In this document: positions 30,337 to 41,468 of the stretch, one piece after another
How positions within the stretch are numbered: the first letter of the stretch is position 1
Layout: every line of letters begins with the position of its first letter
Assembly: GCF_002965065.1 (NCBI RefSeq)
Contig: NZ_PTRE01000059.1
Span: 1-64,000, forward strand
Direction of reading: 5' to 3'
Length of the DNA stretch: 64,000 bases
Source of the DNA: Escherichia sp. MOD1-EC7003
GTDB taxonomy: Bacteria > Pseudomonadota > Gammaproteobacteria > Enterobacterales > Enterobacteriaceae
Position numbers and translations under genes: made by a program
The notes under the pieces: model-generated
Databases searched by the model: none
What the model was told of the DNA's origin: nothing
What the model saw: the letters and a program-made list of their open reading frames with translations, nothing else

Positions 30337-32004
30337 GTGGCTCAATTCGTTTATACCATGCATCGTGTCGGCAAGGTTGTTCCGCCGAAACGTCATATTT
30401 TGAAAAACATCTCACTGAGTTTCTTCCCTGGGGCAAAAATTGGTGTCCTGGGCCTGAACGGCGCGGGTAAATCTACCCTGCTGCGCATTATGGCGGGCAT
30501 TGATAAAGACATCGAAGGTGAAGCGCGTCCACAGCCGGATATCAAGATTGGTTACCTGCCGCAGGAGCCGCAGCTGAACCCGGAACACACCGTGCGTGAG
30601 TCCATTGAGGAAGCGGTTTCTGAAGTGGTTAATGCCCTGAAACGTCTGGATGAAGTCTATGCGCTATACGCCGATCCGGATGCCGATTTTGACAAGCTGG
30701 CCGCTGAACAAGGCCGTCTGGAAGAGATCATTCAGGCTCACGACGGTCACAATCTGAACGTGCAGCTGGAGCGTGCGGCAGATGCGCTGCGTCTGCCGGA
30801 CTGGAACGCGAAAATCGCTAACCTCTCCGGTGGTGAACGTCGTCGCGTGGCGTTGTGCCGCCTGCTGCTGGAAAAACCAGACATGCTGCTGCTCGACGAA
30901 CCGACTAACCACCTGGATGCCGAATCCGTAGCGTGGCTGGAACGCTTCCTGCACGACTTCGAAGGCACCGTAGTGGCGATTACCCACGACCGTTATTTCC
31001 TCGATAACGTTGCAGGCTGGATCCTCGAACTGGACCGCGGTGAAGGTATTCCGTGGGAAGGCAACTACTCCTCCTGGCTGGAGCAGAAAGATCAGCGCCT
31101 GGCGCAGGAAGCTTCACAAGAAGCGGCGCGTCGTAAGTCGATTGAGAAAGAGCTGGAGTGGGTTCGTCAGGGGACTAAAGGCCGCCAGTCGAAAGGTAAA
31201 GCACGTCTGGCGCGCTTTGAAGAGCTGAACAGCACCGAATATCAGAAACGTAACGAAACCAACGAACTGTTTATTCCACCTGGACCGCGTCTGGGCGATA
31301 AAGTGCTGGAAGTCAGCAACCTGCGTAAATCCTACGGCGATCGCCTGCTGATTGACTCCCTGAGTTTCTCGATCCCGAAAGGGGCAATCGTCGGGATCAT
31401 CGGGCCGAACGGCGCGGGTAAATCGACCCTGTTCCGTATGATCTCTGGTCAGGAACAGCCGGATAGCGGCACCATCACTTTAGGTGAAACGGTGAAACTG
31501 GCGTCTGTTGATCAGTTCCGTGACTCAATGGATAACAGCAAAACCGTCTGGGAAGAAGTTTCCGGTGGGCTGGATATCATGAAAATCGGCAACACCGAGA
31601 TGCCAAGCCGCGCCTACGTTGGCCGCTTTAACTTTAAAGGGGTTGATCAGGGTAAACGTGTTGGCGAACTTTCCGGTGGTGAGCGTGGTCGTCTGCATCT
31701 GGCGAAGTTGTTGCAGGTTGGCGGCAACATGCTGCTGCTCGACGAACCGACCAACGACCTGGATATCGAAACCCTGCGTGCGCTGGAAAACGCCCTGCTG
31801 GAGTTTCCGGGCTGCGCGATGGTTATCTCGCACGACCGTTGGTTCCTCGACCGTATCGCCACGCATATTCTGGATTACCAGGATGAAGGTAAAGTTGAGT
31901 TCTTCGAAGGTAACTTTACCGAATACGAAGAGTACAAGAAACGCACGCTGGGCGCAGACGCGCTGGAGCCGAAGCGCATCAAGTACAAGCGTATTGCGAA
32001 GTAA
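30337..32004 (+). CDS. ettA: EttA (YjjK), energy-dependent translational throttle
   Basis: The 555-residue ABC-F protein binds the ribosomal E site and gates entry of 70S initiation complexes into elongation according to ATP/ADP. Domain 1 has Walker A GLNGAGKST (about 39-47), signature LSGGERRRV and Walker B LLLDEPTNHLD. An arginine/lysine-rich linker follows, then domain 2 with GPNGAGKST, LSGGERGRL and LLLDEPTNDLD. The start is GTG (30337), matching the K-12 N-terminus MAQFVYTM. Confidence 0.97.
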   Translation: MAQFVYTMHRVGKVVPPKRHILKNISLSFFPGAKIGVLGLNGAGKSTLLRIMAGIDKDIEGEARPQPDIKIGYLPQEPQLNPEHTVRESIEEAVSEVVNALKRLDEVYALYADPDADFDKLAAEQGRLEEIIQAHDGHNLNVQLERAADALRLPDWNAKIANLSGGERRRVALCRLLLEKPDMLLLDEPTNHLDAESVAWLERFLHDFEGTVVAITHDRYFLDNVAGWILELDRGEGIPWEGNYSSWLEQKDQRLAQEASQEAARRKSIEKELEWVRQGTKGRQSKGKARLARFEELNSTEYQKRNETNELFIPPGPRLGDKVLEVSNLRKSYGDRLLIDSLSFSIPKGAIVGIIGPNGAGKSTLFRMISGQEQPDSGTITLGETVKLASVDQFRDSMDNSKTVWEEVSGGLDIMKIGNTEMPSRAYVGRFNFKGVDQGKRVGELSGGERGRLHLAKLLQVGGNMLLLDEPTNDLDIETLRALENALLEFPGCAMVISHDRWFLDRIATHILDYQDEGKVEFFEGNFTEYEEYKKRTLGADALEPKRIKYKRIAK

Positions 32005-32010
32005 TGCGTA

Positions 32011-32049
32011 AAATGCCGGATGCGGTGCACCAGCATCGCATCCGGCATT
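32011..32049. repeat. Isolated REP-like hairpin after ettA
   Basis: ATGCCGGATGCG and CGCATCCGGCAT form a 12-bp perfect stem around a GTGCACCAGCAT loop, 7 bases after the ettA stop. It is a single REP that likely stabilises or ends the ettA transcript, facing the convergent nadS. Confidence 0.85.
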
Positions 32050-32059
32050 AGATATCTGA

Positions 32060-32344
32060 TTAATGCGAGGCTAGTTCCCGGAAAAAGGCAGGATTTTCTT
32101 TAATTGTGGCAAGTACTTTTGCAGCCAATCCCGTAGGATTTCTTCGCTTCGATTCCCAGCTTTTAATGGTATCCACACTGGTTCCCAGAGCTTTTGCCAT
32201 CTCACTTTGTGAAACGTTGAGTTGCTCACGAATAGCTTTAACATCCGCAATTTCGTAGCGGGTCATCCGTGCTGGTTCTTTCAAACCTTGTTTAATCTCG
32301 GCAGCCTCTTCCAGAGAGGTTTTCAACTCATCAAAAAAACTCAT
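32060..32344 (-). CDS. nadS: NadS-family HTH antitoxin-like regulator
   Basis: The 94-residue protein has an XRE-type helix-turn-helix at about 38-72 (LNVSQSEMAKALGTSVDTIKSWESKRRNP), typical of HigA-like antitoxins. The N-terminal half is helical (DELKTSLEEAAEIKQGL). A toxin C-terminal remnant ends one base upstream of its ATG, the usual toxin-first HigBA layout. As I recall, K-12 lacks this gene between ettA and nadR. Without its toxin it may be an orphan DNA-binding protein. Confidence 0.8.
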   Translation of the reverse strand: MSFFDELKTSLEEAAEIKQGLKEPARMTRYEIADVKAIREQLNVSQSEMAKALGTSVDTIKSWESKRRNPTGLAAKVLATIKENPAFFRELASH

Positions 32345-32345
32345 T

Positions 32346-32450
32346 TTATACCTCGCCTTTGAGCAGTTTCGTCAACTTCTTTAGTTGAGCTTTTCCCGTA
32401 TCTGTCAGATTATCTTTGGCATTTTTCGGATAGGAAATAAAGATGATTAC
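32346..32450 (-). pseudogene. C-terminal remnant of a RelE/HigB-type toxin
   Basis: A 34-codon frame, VIIFISYPKNAKDNL ... KLLKGEV then TAA, reads directly into nadS with one base between them. The sequence looks like the last third of RelE/HigB toxins that pair with NadS-type antitoxins (hydrophobic strand, YPKNAKDNLT, then a basic helix). The upstream part of the toxin is missing: the frame runs into the nadR 3' end, whose TAA stop (32447-32449) overlaps its first codon. It is a broken gene with no start of its own. Confidence 0.65.
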
Positions 32451-33679
32451 CTCTGCTCCCCCATCATCTCCCGCACCAGCTCCACGCAGCGCAGGAAACG
32501 GCTGTCGTAATCGTCCTCTTCAACTCGCACAAATTCGATATTGTTCTCTTCCAGCATCTCCACCAGCAAGTTCTGGAACTCTTTGCGATCCACCGAACTA
32601 CCAAGGCTGCGTAAACCATCTGCTACCCATGGGGTGTTGTTCTCCAGCAGGATCACCAGATCGAAACGGTATTCATCGATCAGCGCCTGCACGAACGGAT
32701 GCTCGCGTCCTTCGTACTTTTTGCAGAACGCCTGAGTTGTCACAAAATCAGTGTCGATAAACGCCACTTTATTGGCGTATTTCACTGCAAAATCAATATA
32801 TTGTGCGTGGCCCAGCGCGATTTTATCGTAGTCGGAATACTGCAATGCGATCTCATCACCGCCAAGGTGCGAAAAGACATAATCGCGGCCATATTCCCAC
32901 GCACTGGTAGTATTGAAGATATTGGCAAGTTTGTTTACCAGGGTGGATTTGCCGCTCGACTCGCCACCGAGGATCGCCACAGTACGCACAAAGAACGGCT
33001 TCACTTCGGTAGGAATATATTCCCAGTAGCGGAACGGATTTTCGCGGATCTGCGCACCGCTGATACTCATAAAGGTGCGTTTCGGATCGACCAGCACCGT
33101 TTCGATCCCCAGATGTTCCATATACTGCGGCGCATCGGCTTCTTCCGAGGTGTAGATCAGATCCGGCTGAATCCCTTTTTCAGCCATAAACTTTTTGATG
33201 CCGTTGCTCCACACATCCCAGCCGTGTGGATACGGCTCCATCCCCTCTTCGTTGAAAGCCTGAATGCGAATATTTTTCTGATATTTAAAGGTTTGCAATA
33301 ACCAACGCAGACGATCCGGCACCGTTGGCTGCTGCGACATGGCGCTGTCTTCAAACAACACGCGGTCACGGGTATCGTCAAAGCCCATAATGATATGCAG
33401 CTCATCAACCTGGCTACAGGCACGCTGGATAAGGTAGATATGTCCGGTATGCAGCGGGTAGAACTTACCGAATACTACACCAATGGTTTTCTTCTGCCGG
33501 GGAAACTCAAGTCCCAAAAAACGGTGCAACGCTTCCAGCTTTTGCGCGCTGGGGCTTTTAATTTTGGCATTCAATAACTGGCTTAAATACCCTTTGGTCA
33601 TACCGCTGGCATCGGCCACCTGTTGTAGCGTGCAGCCCTGTTGTTTAATGGCAGTTTTCAGGTAATCAAATGACGACAT
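32447..33679 (-). CDS. nadR: NadR, NAD regulator with NMN adenylyltransferase and ribosylnicotinamide kinase
   Basis: The 410-residue trifunctional protein has an N-terminal helix-turn-helix (about 8-45, LQQVADASGMTKGYLSQLLN) that represses NAD synthesis genes. The nucleotidyltransferase domain (about 63-229) has GKFYPLHTGHIYLI. The C-terminal kinase has Walker A GGESSGKST. The start MSSFDYLK matches K-12. It follows radA by 20 bp, and its 3' end abuts the toxin remnant. Confidence 0.96.
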   Translation of the reverse strand: MSSFDYLKTAIKQQGCTLQQVADASGMTKGYLSQLLNAKIKSPSAQKLEALHRFLGLEFPRQKKTIGVVFGKFYPLHTGHIYLIQRACSQVDELHIIMGFDDTRDRVLFEDSAMSQQPTVPDRLRWLLQTFKYQKNIRIQAFNEEGMEPYPHGWDVWSNGIKKFMAEKGIQPDLIYTSEEADAPQYMEHLGIETVLVDPKRTFMSISGAQIRENPFRYWEYIPTEVKPFFVRTVAILGGESSGKSTLVNKLANIFNTTSAWEYGRDYVFSHLGGDEIALQYSDYDKIALGHAQYIDFAVKYANKVAFIDTDFVTTQAFCKKYEGREHPFVQALIDEYRFDLVILLENNTPWVADGLRSLGSSVDRKEFQNLLVEMLEENNIEFVRVEEDDYDSRFLRCVELVREMMGEQR

Positions 33680-33699
33680 ATCTCCCTCCGTATCTCTCA

Positions 33700-35082
33700 T
33701 TATAAGTCGTCGAACACGCTAAGCGCGTCGGAGAGTTTTTTAACGCCAAAAATCTGCATCCCTTCTGGCACTTTTTTCGGCACATTGGCAGCCGGCACAA
33801 TCGCCCGGCGAAAACCGTGTTTCGCCGCTTCAGAAATCCGCTCCTGGCCGCTGGGCACCGGACGAATTTCCCCTGCCAGACCCACTTCACCAAACACCAC
33901 CAGATCCTGCGGCAACGGTCTGTCGCGCAGGCTGGAAACCATCGCCAACAGTAACGCTAAGTCGGCGCTGGTTTCGGTGACCTTCACGCCGCCGACGACG
34001 TTCACAAACACATCCTGATCGGCCATTTGCAAACCACCGTGACGGTGCAGCACCGCCAGCAGGATCGCCAGACGGTTTTGTTCCAGTCCTACCGCCACGC
34101 GGCGTGGATTCGCCATCATCGAGTGATCGACCAGTGCCTGAATCTCGACCAACAGCGGACGCGTGCCTTCCCACACCACCATCACTGAGCTACCGGAGGT
34201 CACTTCATCGCCGCGGCTTAAAAAGATGGCAGAAGGGTTGCTGACTTCACGCAGCCCCTGTTCGGTCATCGCGAATACGCCCAGCTCATTCACCGCGCCG
34301 AAGCGGTTTTTATGGCTGCGCAAAGTGCGGAAGCGAGAATCGGCATCGCCGTCCAGAAGTACCGAACAGTCGATACAGTGTTCCAGCACTTTAGGGCCAG
34401 CCAGTGAACCATCTTTGGTTACGTGCCCAACCATGACAATCGCCACACCACGCGTTTTGGCGAAGCGCGTCAGATAAGCCGCCGTTTCACGCACCTGCGC
34501 CACGCTGCCAGGCGAAGACTGCACATCTGCCATATGCATCACCTGGATGGAGTCAATCACCATCAGCTTCGGTTGCTCTTCTTCAGCAATCAGGCAGATC
34601 TGTTCGATGCTGGTTTCCGACAACATGTTGAGATTGTTGGTCGGCAGGCCAAGGCGATGAGCGCGCATTGCCACCTGTTGCAGCGACTCTTCGCCGGTGA
34701 CATACAGCGTTTTCATCTGTTGGGCCAGTTTGCACAGCGTTTGCAGTAGCAGCGTGGATTTCCCCGCGCCTGGGTTACCGCCAATCAGAATGGCGCTTCC
34801 CGGCACCACGCCGCCGCCTAATACGCGGTCGAACTCTTTGAATCCGGTGGAAAAACGCGGCAGCTCTTCAAGGCTGATATCCGACAGTTTCTGGACTTTC
34901 GCCACCCCGGCGCTACCGGCATAGCCACTAAGACGCTCGTTACGCGCCACCGTTGGCGACGCAGCAAGACGCACCTCGGTGATGGTGTTCCAGGCATGAC
35001 AGGCGCTGCACTGCCCCTGCCAGCGCGGATAATCGGCCCCGCATTCATTACAAACAAAGGCGCGTTTTGGAGCTTTTGCCAC
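33700..35082 (-). CDS. radA: RadA (Sms), DNA repair and branch-migration ATPase
   Basis: The 460-residue protein has an N-terminal C4 zinc finger (CNECGADYPRWQGQCSAC), Walker A GGNPGAGKST (about 96-105), the RadA-specific SHKNRFG motif (about 257-263) and a C-terminal Lon-protease-like domain. It promotes branch migration in recombination. The start is GTG (35082), giving MAKAPKRA as in K-12. It lies between serB (48 bp upstream) and nadR (20 bp downstream). Confidence 0.97.
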   Translation of the reverse strand: MAKAPKRAFVCNECGADYPRWQGQCSACHAWNTITEVRLAASPTVARNERLSGYAGSAGVAKVQKLSDISLEELPRFSTGFKEFDRVLGGGVVPGSAILIGGNPGAGKSTLLLQTLCKLAQQMKTLYVTGEESLQQVAMRAHRLGLPTNNLNMLSETSIEQICLIAEEEQPKLMVIDSIQVMHMADVQSSPGSVAQVRETAAYLTRFAKTRGVAIVMVGHVTKDGSLAGPKVLEHCIDCSVLLDGDADSRFRTLRSHKNRFGAVNELGVFAMTEQGLREVSNPSAIFLSRGDEVTSGSSVMVVWEGTRPLLVEIQALVDHSMMANPRRVAVGLEQNRLAILLAVLHRHGGLQMADQDVFVNVVGGVKVTETSADLALLLAMVSSLRDRPLPQDLVVFGEVGLAGEIRPVPSGQERISEAAKHGFRRAIVPAANVPKKVPEGMQIFGVKKLSDALSVFDDL

Positions 35083-35130
35083 GGTGTACCTCGTTAATGC
35101 TGTGCCGCCCGCAGGATGACGGGCGGGCAA

Positions 35131-36099
35131 TTACTTCTGATTCAGGCTGCCAGAGAGGATGCAGAAAACCCCCATCAGGTCAGCGTGACGGATGGTGACT
35201 TCCGTCTTTTCATTCACTTTTGGCTTGGCATGGTAGGCAATCCCCAGACCTGCCGCTTTGATCATCGGCAGGTCGTTGGCACCATCGCCAATCGCCACAG
35301 TCTGCGCCAGCGGGATTTCATACTCCTGCGCCAGACGGGTCAGGGTTTTCGCTTTGTACTGCGCGTCTACGATGTCGCCGATCACATTGCCGGTAAATTT
35401 ACCGTCCATGATCTCCAGTTCATTGGCTACCACAGCAGTCAGGCGCAGCTTGTCGCGCAGGTATTCAGCAAAGAAGGTAAAGCCGCCGGAGGCAATCGCC
35501 ACTTTCCAGCCCAGCGTTTCCAGCTTCAGCACCAGTTGTGTCAAACCGGGCATCAGCGGCAGATTTTCACGCACCTGTTGCAAAATGTTCGCGTCAGCGC
35601 CTTTCAGCGTCGCCACGCGGCTACGCAGGCTGGCGGCAAAGTCAAGCTCTCCGCGCATCGCCCGTTCGGTAACTTCAGCCACCATCTCGCCCGTTCCGGC
35701 TAGTCTGGCAATTTCATCGATACATTCAATCTGGATGGCGGTGGAATCCATATCCATCACCAGCAACCCCGGCGTGCGAAGATGCGGAATTTTCCCCAGC
35801 GGCGCGACATCCAGTTTCGCTTCATGGGCCAGGCGCGTTGCCCGTGCGGTGAGTGAACCGGCCAGACGAATCACCTGATAATCTTCCACGCACCAGGCGG
35901 CAACAATCACCATCGCCGCGCCCAGTTTGCTCTGGTATTGGGTCAGACGCTGTTTATCCAGCCCACGACCATACAGCAGCCAACCGCTACGACCTGCGTG
36001 GTAATCCAGTGGCATCACTTCATCACCACTTAATGAAAGAGGCAAACCCGGCCATAAAGAGACATCTTCAGGCAGGTCGCACCAGGTAATGTTAGGCAT
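35131..36099 (-). CDS. serB: SerB, phosphoserine phosphatase
   Basis: The 322-residue HAD enzyme removes phosphate from L-phosphoserine, the last step of serine synthesis. The nucleophile is in VMDMDSTAIQIE (DxDST), with later motifs ASGGFTFF and GDGANDLPMI. An N-terminal extension of about 110 residues is usual. The start MPNITWCDL matches K-12. It is the first gene of serB-radA-nadR and divergent from ytjB. Confidence 0.97.
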   Translation of the reverse strand: MPNITWCDLPEDVSLWPGLPLSLSGDEVMPLDYHAGRSGWLLYGRGLDKQRLTQYQSKLGAAMVIVAAWCVEDYQVIRLAGSLTARATRLAHEAKLDVAPLGKIPHLRTPGLLVMDMDSTAIQIECIDEIARLAGTGEMVAEVTERAMRGELDFAASLRSRVATLKGADANILQQVRENLPLMPGLTQLVLKLETLGWKVAIASGGFTFFAEYLRDKLRLTAVVANELEIMDGKFTGNVIGDIVDAQYKAKTLTRLAQEYEIPLAQTVAIGDGANDLPMIKAAGLGIAYHAKPKVNEKTEVTIRHADLMGVFCILSGSLNQK

Positions 36100-36204
36100 T
36101 AAAGCTCCTGTAAAATCGTTCGAAGCAGGGAAAATAACGCATGAGGCTACCTTGTATCCATTGCTTCTGGCAACATTAAGTCTCAAATTTTCAAAGGGTG
36201 GAAG

Positions 36205-36849
36205 ATGGCTCGCACAAAACTGAAATTCCGGCTGCATCGGGCAGTGATTGTCCTGTTCTGTCTTGCCTTGTTGGTGGCGCTGATGCAGGGGGCGTCATGG
36301 TTTAGTCAAAACCACCAGCGACAGCGTAATCCGCAGCTGGAAGAACTGGCCCGCACCCTGGCGCGTCAGGTGACGCTGAACGTTGCACCGTTGATGCGTA
36401 CCGACTCACCGGATGAAAAACGTATTCAGGCGATCCTCGATCAGTTAACGGATGAAAGCCGCATCCTCGACGCGGGCGTGTATGACGAACAAGGCGATCT
36501 TATCGCCCGTTCTGGCGAAAGCGTAGAAGTACGCGACCGGTTGGCGCTCGACGGTAAAAAAGCGGGCGGCTATTTTAACAAGCAGATTGTCGAACCCATT
36601 GCCGGGAAAAACGGACCGCTTGGCTATCTGCGCCTGACGCTCGACACCCATACGCTCGCCACCGAAGCCCAACAGGTGGACAACACTACTAATATTTTAC
36701 GCCTGATGCTGTTGCTCGCGCTGGCAATCGGCGTAGTGCTGACCCGCACGCTGCTACAGGGTAAACGCACCCGCTGGCAGCAATCCCCCTTCCTGTTAAC
36801 CGCCAGCAAGCCAGTGCCGGAAGAGGAAGAAAGCGAGAAAAAAGAGTGA
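36205..36849 (+). CDS. ytjB: YtjB (Smp), membrane protein
   Basis: The 214-residue protein has a first transmembrane helix at about 12-32 and a second near 158-178 (ILRLMLLLALAIGVVLT). The region between, probably periplasmic, resembles a small sensor domain. The C-terminus is acidic (EEEESEKKE). It matches K-12 Smp. The function is not established. It is followed 27 bp later by lplA. Confidence 0.9.
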   Translation: MARTKLKFRLHRAVIVLFCLALLVALMQGASWFSQNHQRQRNPQLEELARTLARQVTLNVAPLMRTDSPDEKRIQAILDQLTDESRILDAGVYDEQGDLIARSGESVEVRDRLALDGKKAGGYFNKQIVEPIAGKNGPLGYLRLTLDTHTLATEAQQVDNTTNILRLMLLLALAIGVVLTRTLLQGKRTRWQQSPFLLTASKPVPEEEESEKKE

Positions 36850-36876
36850 CCCATTACTACAAGAAAGGAAATCGTT

Positions 36877-37893
36877 ATGTCCACATTACGCCTGCTCATC
36901 TCTGACTCTTACGACCCGTGGTTTAACCTGGCGGTAGAGGAGTGTATTTTTCGCCAGATGCCCGCCACGCAGCGCGTTCTGTTTCTCTGGCGCAATGCCG
37001 ACACCGTGGTGATTGGTCGCGCACAGAACCCGTGGAAAGAGTGTAATACCCGGCGGATGGAAGAAGATAACGTCCGCCTGGCGCGGCGCAGTAGCGGTGG
37101 CGGCGCGGTGTTTCACGATCTCGGCAATACCTGTTTTACCTTTATGGCTGGCAAGCCGGAGTACGATAAAACTATCTCCACGTCGATTGTGCTCAATGCG
37201 CTGAACGCACTCGGCGTCAGCGCCGAAGCGTCCGGACGTAACGATCTGGTGGTGAAAACCGCCGAAGGCGACCGCAAAGTCTCAGGCTCGGCCTATCGCG
37301 AAACTAAAGATCGTGGCTTCCACCACGGCACCTTGCTGCTCAATGCCGACCTCAGCCGCCTGGCAAACTATCTCAACCCGGATAAAAAGAAACTGGCGGC
37401 GAAAGGCATTACTTCAGTGCGTTCCCGCGTGACCAACCTCACCGAGTTGCTACCGGGAATTACCCATAAGCAGATTTGCGAGGCCATAACCGAGGCCTTT
37501 TTCGCCCATTATGGCGAGCGTGTAGAAGCGGAAATCATCTCACCGGACAAAATGCCAGACTTGCCGAACTTCGCCGAAACCTTTGCCCGTCAGAGTAGCT
37601 GGGAATGGAACTTCGGTCAGGCTCCGGCGTTCACGCATCTGCTGGATGAACGCTTCACCTGGGGCGGCGTGGAACTGCATTTCGACGTTGAAAAAGGCCA
37701 TATCACCCGCGCCCAGGTGTTTACCGACAGCCTCAATCCCGCGCCGCTGGAAGCCCTCGCAGGAAGACTGCAAGGCTGCCTGTACCGCGCAGATATGCTG
37801 CAACAGGAGTGCGAAGCGCTGCTGGTCGACTTCCCTGAACAGGAAAAAGAGCTACGGGAGTTGTCAGCGTGGATGGCAGGGGCGGTACGGTAG
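36877..37893 (+). CDS. lplA: LplA, lipoate-protein ligase A
   Basis: The 338-residue enzyme activates scavenged lipoate with ATP and attaches it to lipoyl domains of dehydrogenase complexes. Visible motifs are [16 protein letters not shown] (about 70-85) and [10 protein letters not shown], whose Lys (about 133) contacts lipoyl-AMP. A C-terminal accessory domain follows from about 245. AAAGGAAATC provides the ribosome site. It is cotranscribed with ytjB. Confidence 0.96.
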   Translation: MSTLRLLISDSYDPWFNLAVEECIFRQMPATQRVLFLWRNADTVVIGRAQNPWKECNTRRMEEDNVRLARRSSGGGAVFHDLGNTCFTFMAGKPEYDKTISTSIVLNALNALGVSAEASGRNDLVVKTAEGDRKVSGSAYRETKDRGFHHGTLLLNADLSRLANYLNPDKKKLAAKGITSVRSRVTNLTELLPGITHKQICEAITEAFFAHYGERVEAEIISPDKMPDLPNFAETFARQSSWEWNFGQAPAFTHLLDERFTWGGVELHFDVEKGHITRAQVFTDSLNPAPLEALAGRLQGCLYRADMLQQECEALLVDFPEQEKELRELSAWMAGAVR

Positions 37894-37910
37894 TTAATTG
37901 ATGAATTAAA

Positions 37911-37938
37911 AAGCCGGAGCAGTCTCCCGCTCCGGCTT
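37911..37938. terminator. Bidirectional terminator lplA/deoD
   Basis: AAGCCGGAGC and GCTCCGGCTT form a perfect 10-bp stem with A/T flanks, between the convergent lplA and deoD genes. Confidence 0.8.
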
Positions 37939-37969
37939 AACACGACAACTGTTTTTCAGCGAAACCCAA

Positions 37970-38689
37970 TTACTCTTTATCGCCCAGCAGAACGGATTCC
38001 AGTGCGATTTTGATCATGTCGTTGAAGGTGGTCTGACGCTCAGCGGCAGTGGTCTGCTCGTGAGTGCGGATGTGGTCAGACACGGTGCAGATGGCCAGGG
38101 CTTTCGCGCCAAATTCTGCAGCGACGCCGTAGATACCCGCCGCTTCCATTTCCACGCCGAGGATACCGTATTTTTCCATCACGTCGAACATTTCGCCGTC
38201 CGGAGAGTAGAACAGGTCAGCGGAGAACAGGTTACCAACGCGAGCATCAACGCCCAACGCTTTAGCTGCGTCTACCGCGTTACGCACCATGTCAAAGTCA
38301 GCAATCGCGGCAAAGTCATGATCTTTAAAACGGATGCGGTTAACTTTGGAGTCGGTGCATGCACCCATACCGATAACGACGTCGCGTAGTTTTACGTGCG
38401 GCAGAACGGCGCCACAGGAACCGACGCGGATAATTTTCTTCACGCCGAAATCGGTGATCAGTTCTTTGGTGTAGATGGAGCAGGACGGGATACCCATACC
38501 GTGACCCATTACGGAAATTTTGCGGCCTTTGTAAGTACCGGTGAAGCCCAGCATACCGCGAACGTTGTTCACTTCACGGGCATCTTCAAGGAAAGTTTCA
38601 GCAATATACTTCGCACGCAGCGGGTCGCCTGGCATCAAAACTACGTCAGCGAAATCGCCCATTTCTGCATTAATGTGTGGAGTAGCCAT
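37970..38689 (-). CDS. deoD: DeoD, purine nucleoside phosphorylase
   Basis: The 239-residue hexameric enzyme phosphorolyses purine (deoxy)nucleosides. The start [17 protein letters not shown] and the motifs [12 protein letters not shown] and [13 protein letters not shown] are typical of the high-molecular-mass family. It is the last gene of deoCABD, 56 bp after deoB. Confidence 0.97.
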   Translation of the reverse strand: MATPHINAEMGDFADVVLMPGDPLRAKYIAETFLEDAREVNNVRGMLGFTGTYKGRKISVMGHGMGIPSCSIYTKELITDFGVKKIIRVGSCGAVLPHVKLRDVVIGMGACTDSKVNRIRFKDHDFAAIADFDMVRNAVDAAKALGVDARVGNLFSADLFYSPDGEMFDVMEKYGILGVEMEAAGIYGVAAEFGAKALAICTVSDHIRTHEQTTAAERQTTFNDMIKIALESVLLGDKE

Positions 38690-38745
38690 CGTTTTATCCT
38701 TTTTGTGACATATTAAAGGCGGAGTCACTGCTCCGCCCAAATCCA

Positions 38746-39990
<1,245 letters not shown>

Positions 39991-40020
39991 TCAAATTTAA
40001 GTGATCAGATCAGTATACCG

Positions 40021-41343
40021 TTATTCGCTGATACGGCGATAGACAGTTGGTGTGCTTTCCGGTGCTTTATCGGCAAGTTTAATTGCCGCTTTCACCGCTT
40101 TTGCTGCTTCCTGCCAGCTGTTTTCGTCTTTCGCGTGGATAACCGCCAGCGGACGCTGACCGTCTACCTGGTCGCCCAGACGCGCCATATCAGTAAAGCC
40201 GACGCTGTAATCGATGGTGTCAGATGCCTGACGGCGACCGCCGCCCATTGTAACCACTGCCATCCCCAGTGCGCGGGTATCCATTTCACTGACAAAACCT
40301 TCGGTATCAGCATAGACGGCTTTCGTCAGCATCGCTGTCGGCAGATACTTCGCGTAGTTCTCAACGAAGTCGGTCGGGCCTTTTTGTGCTGCAACCATAC
40401 GACCAAAGACTTCTGCCGCTTTACCGTTGTCCAGCACCGCCTGCAATTTCGCGCGCGCCTCGGCGTCATCTTTCGCCAGTTTGCCGGAGGTAAGCATCTC
40501 CACGCACAGCGCCATCGTGACATCAAACAGACGCGGGTTACGATATTCACCCGTCAGGAACTGCACCGCTTCACGTACTTCAAGCGCGTTACCGGCACTG
40601 GAGGCCAGCACCTGATTCATGTCGGTGAGCAGCGCGGTGGTGCGCACGCCAGCGCCGTTAGCTACGCCAACAATCGCTTCGGCAAGGGCTTCAGAGAGCT
40701 CATAGGTCGGCATAAACGCGCCGCTCCCCACTTTCACGTCCATCACTAGCGCGTCCAGACCTTCTGCCAGTTTCTTCGCCAGAATCGAGGCTGTGATCAG
40801 CGGGATGGAGTCAACAGTTGCGGTAATATCGCGGGTCGCGTAGAAACGTTTATCTGCCGGAGCCAGTGAGCTGGTCTGGCCGATAATTGCCACGCCGACG
40901 TCTTTAATGATTTCGCGAAAACGATTGTCATCCGGGAAGATGTCGAAGCCAGGGATGGATTCCAGTTTGTCGAGCGTACCGCCAGTATGACCGAGGCCAC
41001 GACCGGAGATCATCGGAATATAGCCGCCGCAGGCAGCGACCATCGGCCCCAACATCAGCGAAGTCACATCGCCGACGCCACCGGTGGAGTGTTTATCAAC
41101 AATCGGGCCATTCAGATGCAGGCTTTTCCAGTCGAGAACGGTTCCTGAATCTCGCATCGCCATGGTCAGCGAGACACGCTCAGGCATTGTCATATCGTGG
41201 AAGAAAATGGTCATCGCGAGGGCGGCAATCTGCCCTTCGGAGATAGTGTTGTCGCGAATGCCGTTGATAAAGAAACGAATTTCTTCATCGCTCAGCGCAT
41301 GACCATCACGTTTTTTACGAATAATTTCTTGTGCGAGAAACAA
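40021..41343 (-). CDS. deoA: DeoA, thymidine phosphorylase
   Basis: The 440-residue enzyme phosphorolyses thymidine to thymine and deoxyribose 1-phosphate. The KHSTGGVGD phosphate-binding signature is at about 84-92 and [19 protein letters not shown] follows. The start codon ATG at 41343 has a GGAGGTTAC ribosome site. A REP pair separates it from deoC in the same operon. Confidence 0.97.
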
Positions 41344-41379
41344 GGTAACCTCCCGTGGAAAAGAGTATGAGGCGGCTTT

Positions 41380-41456
41380 TGCCGGATGCGTCTACGCCTT
41401 ATCCGGCCTACGGGTGATACGTCTCGTAGGCCTGATAAGCGCAGCGCATCAGGCGC
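41380..41456. repeat. BIME inside the deo operon (deoC-deoA)
   Basis: One REP pair: GCCGGATGCGTCTACGC with CTTATCCGGCCTAC, then GTAGGCCTGATAAGC with GCATCAGGC. It lies in the 125-bp deoC-deoA gap within an operon, unlike most REPs in this window. Such REPs commonly protect the upstream message from 3' exonucleases. Confidence 0.9.
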
Positions 41457-41468
41457 AAAGCATCTTAC

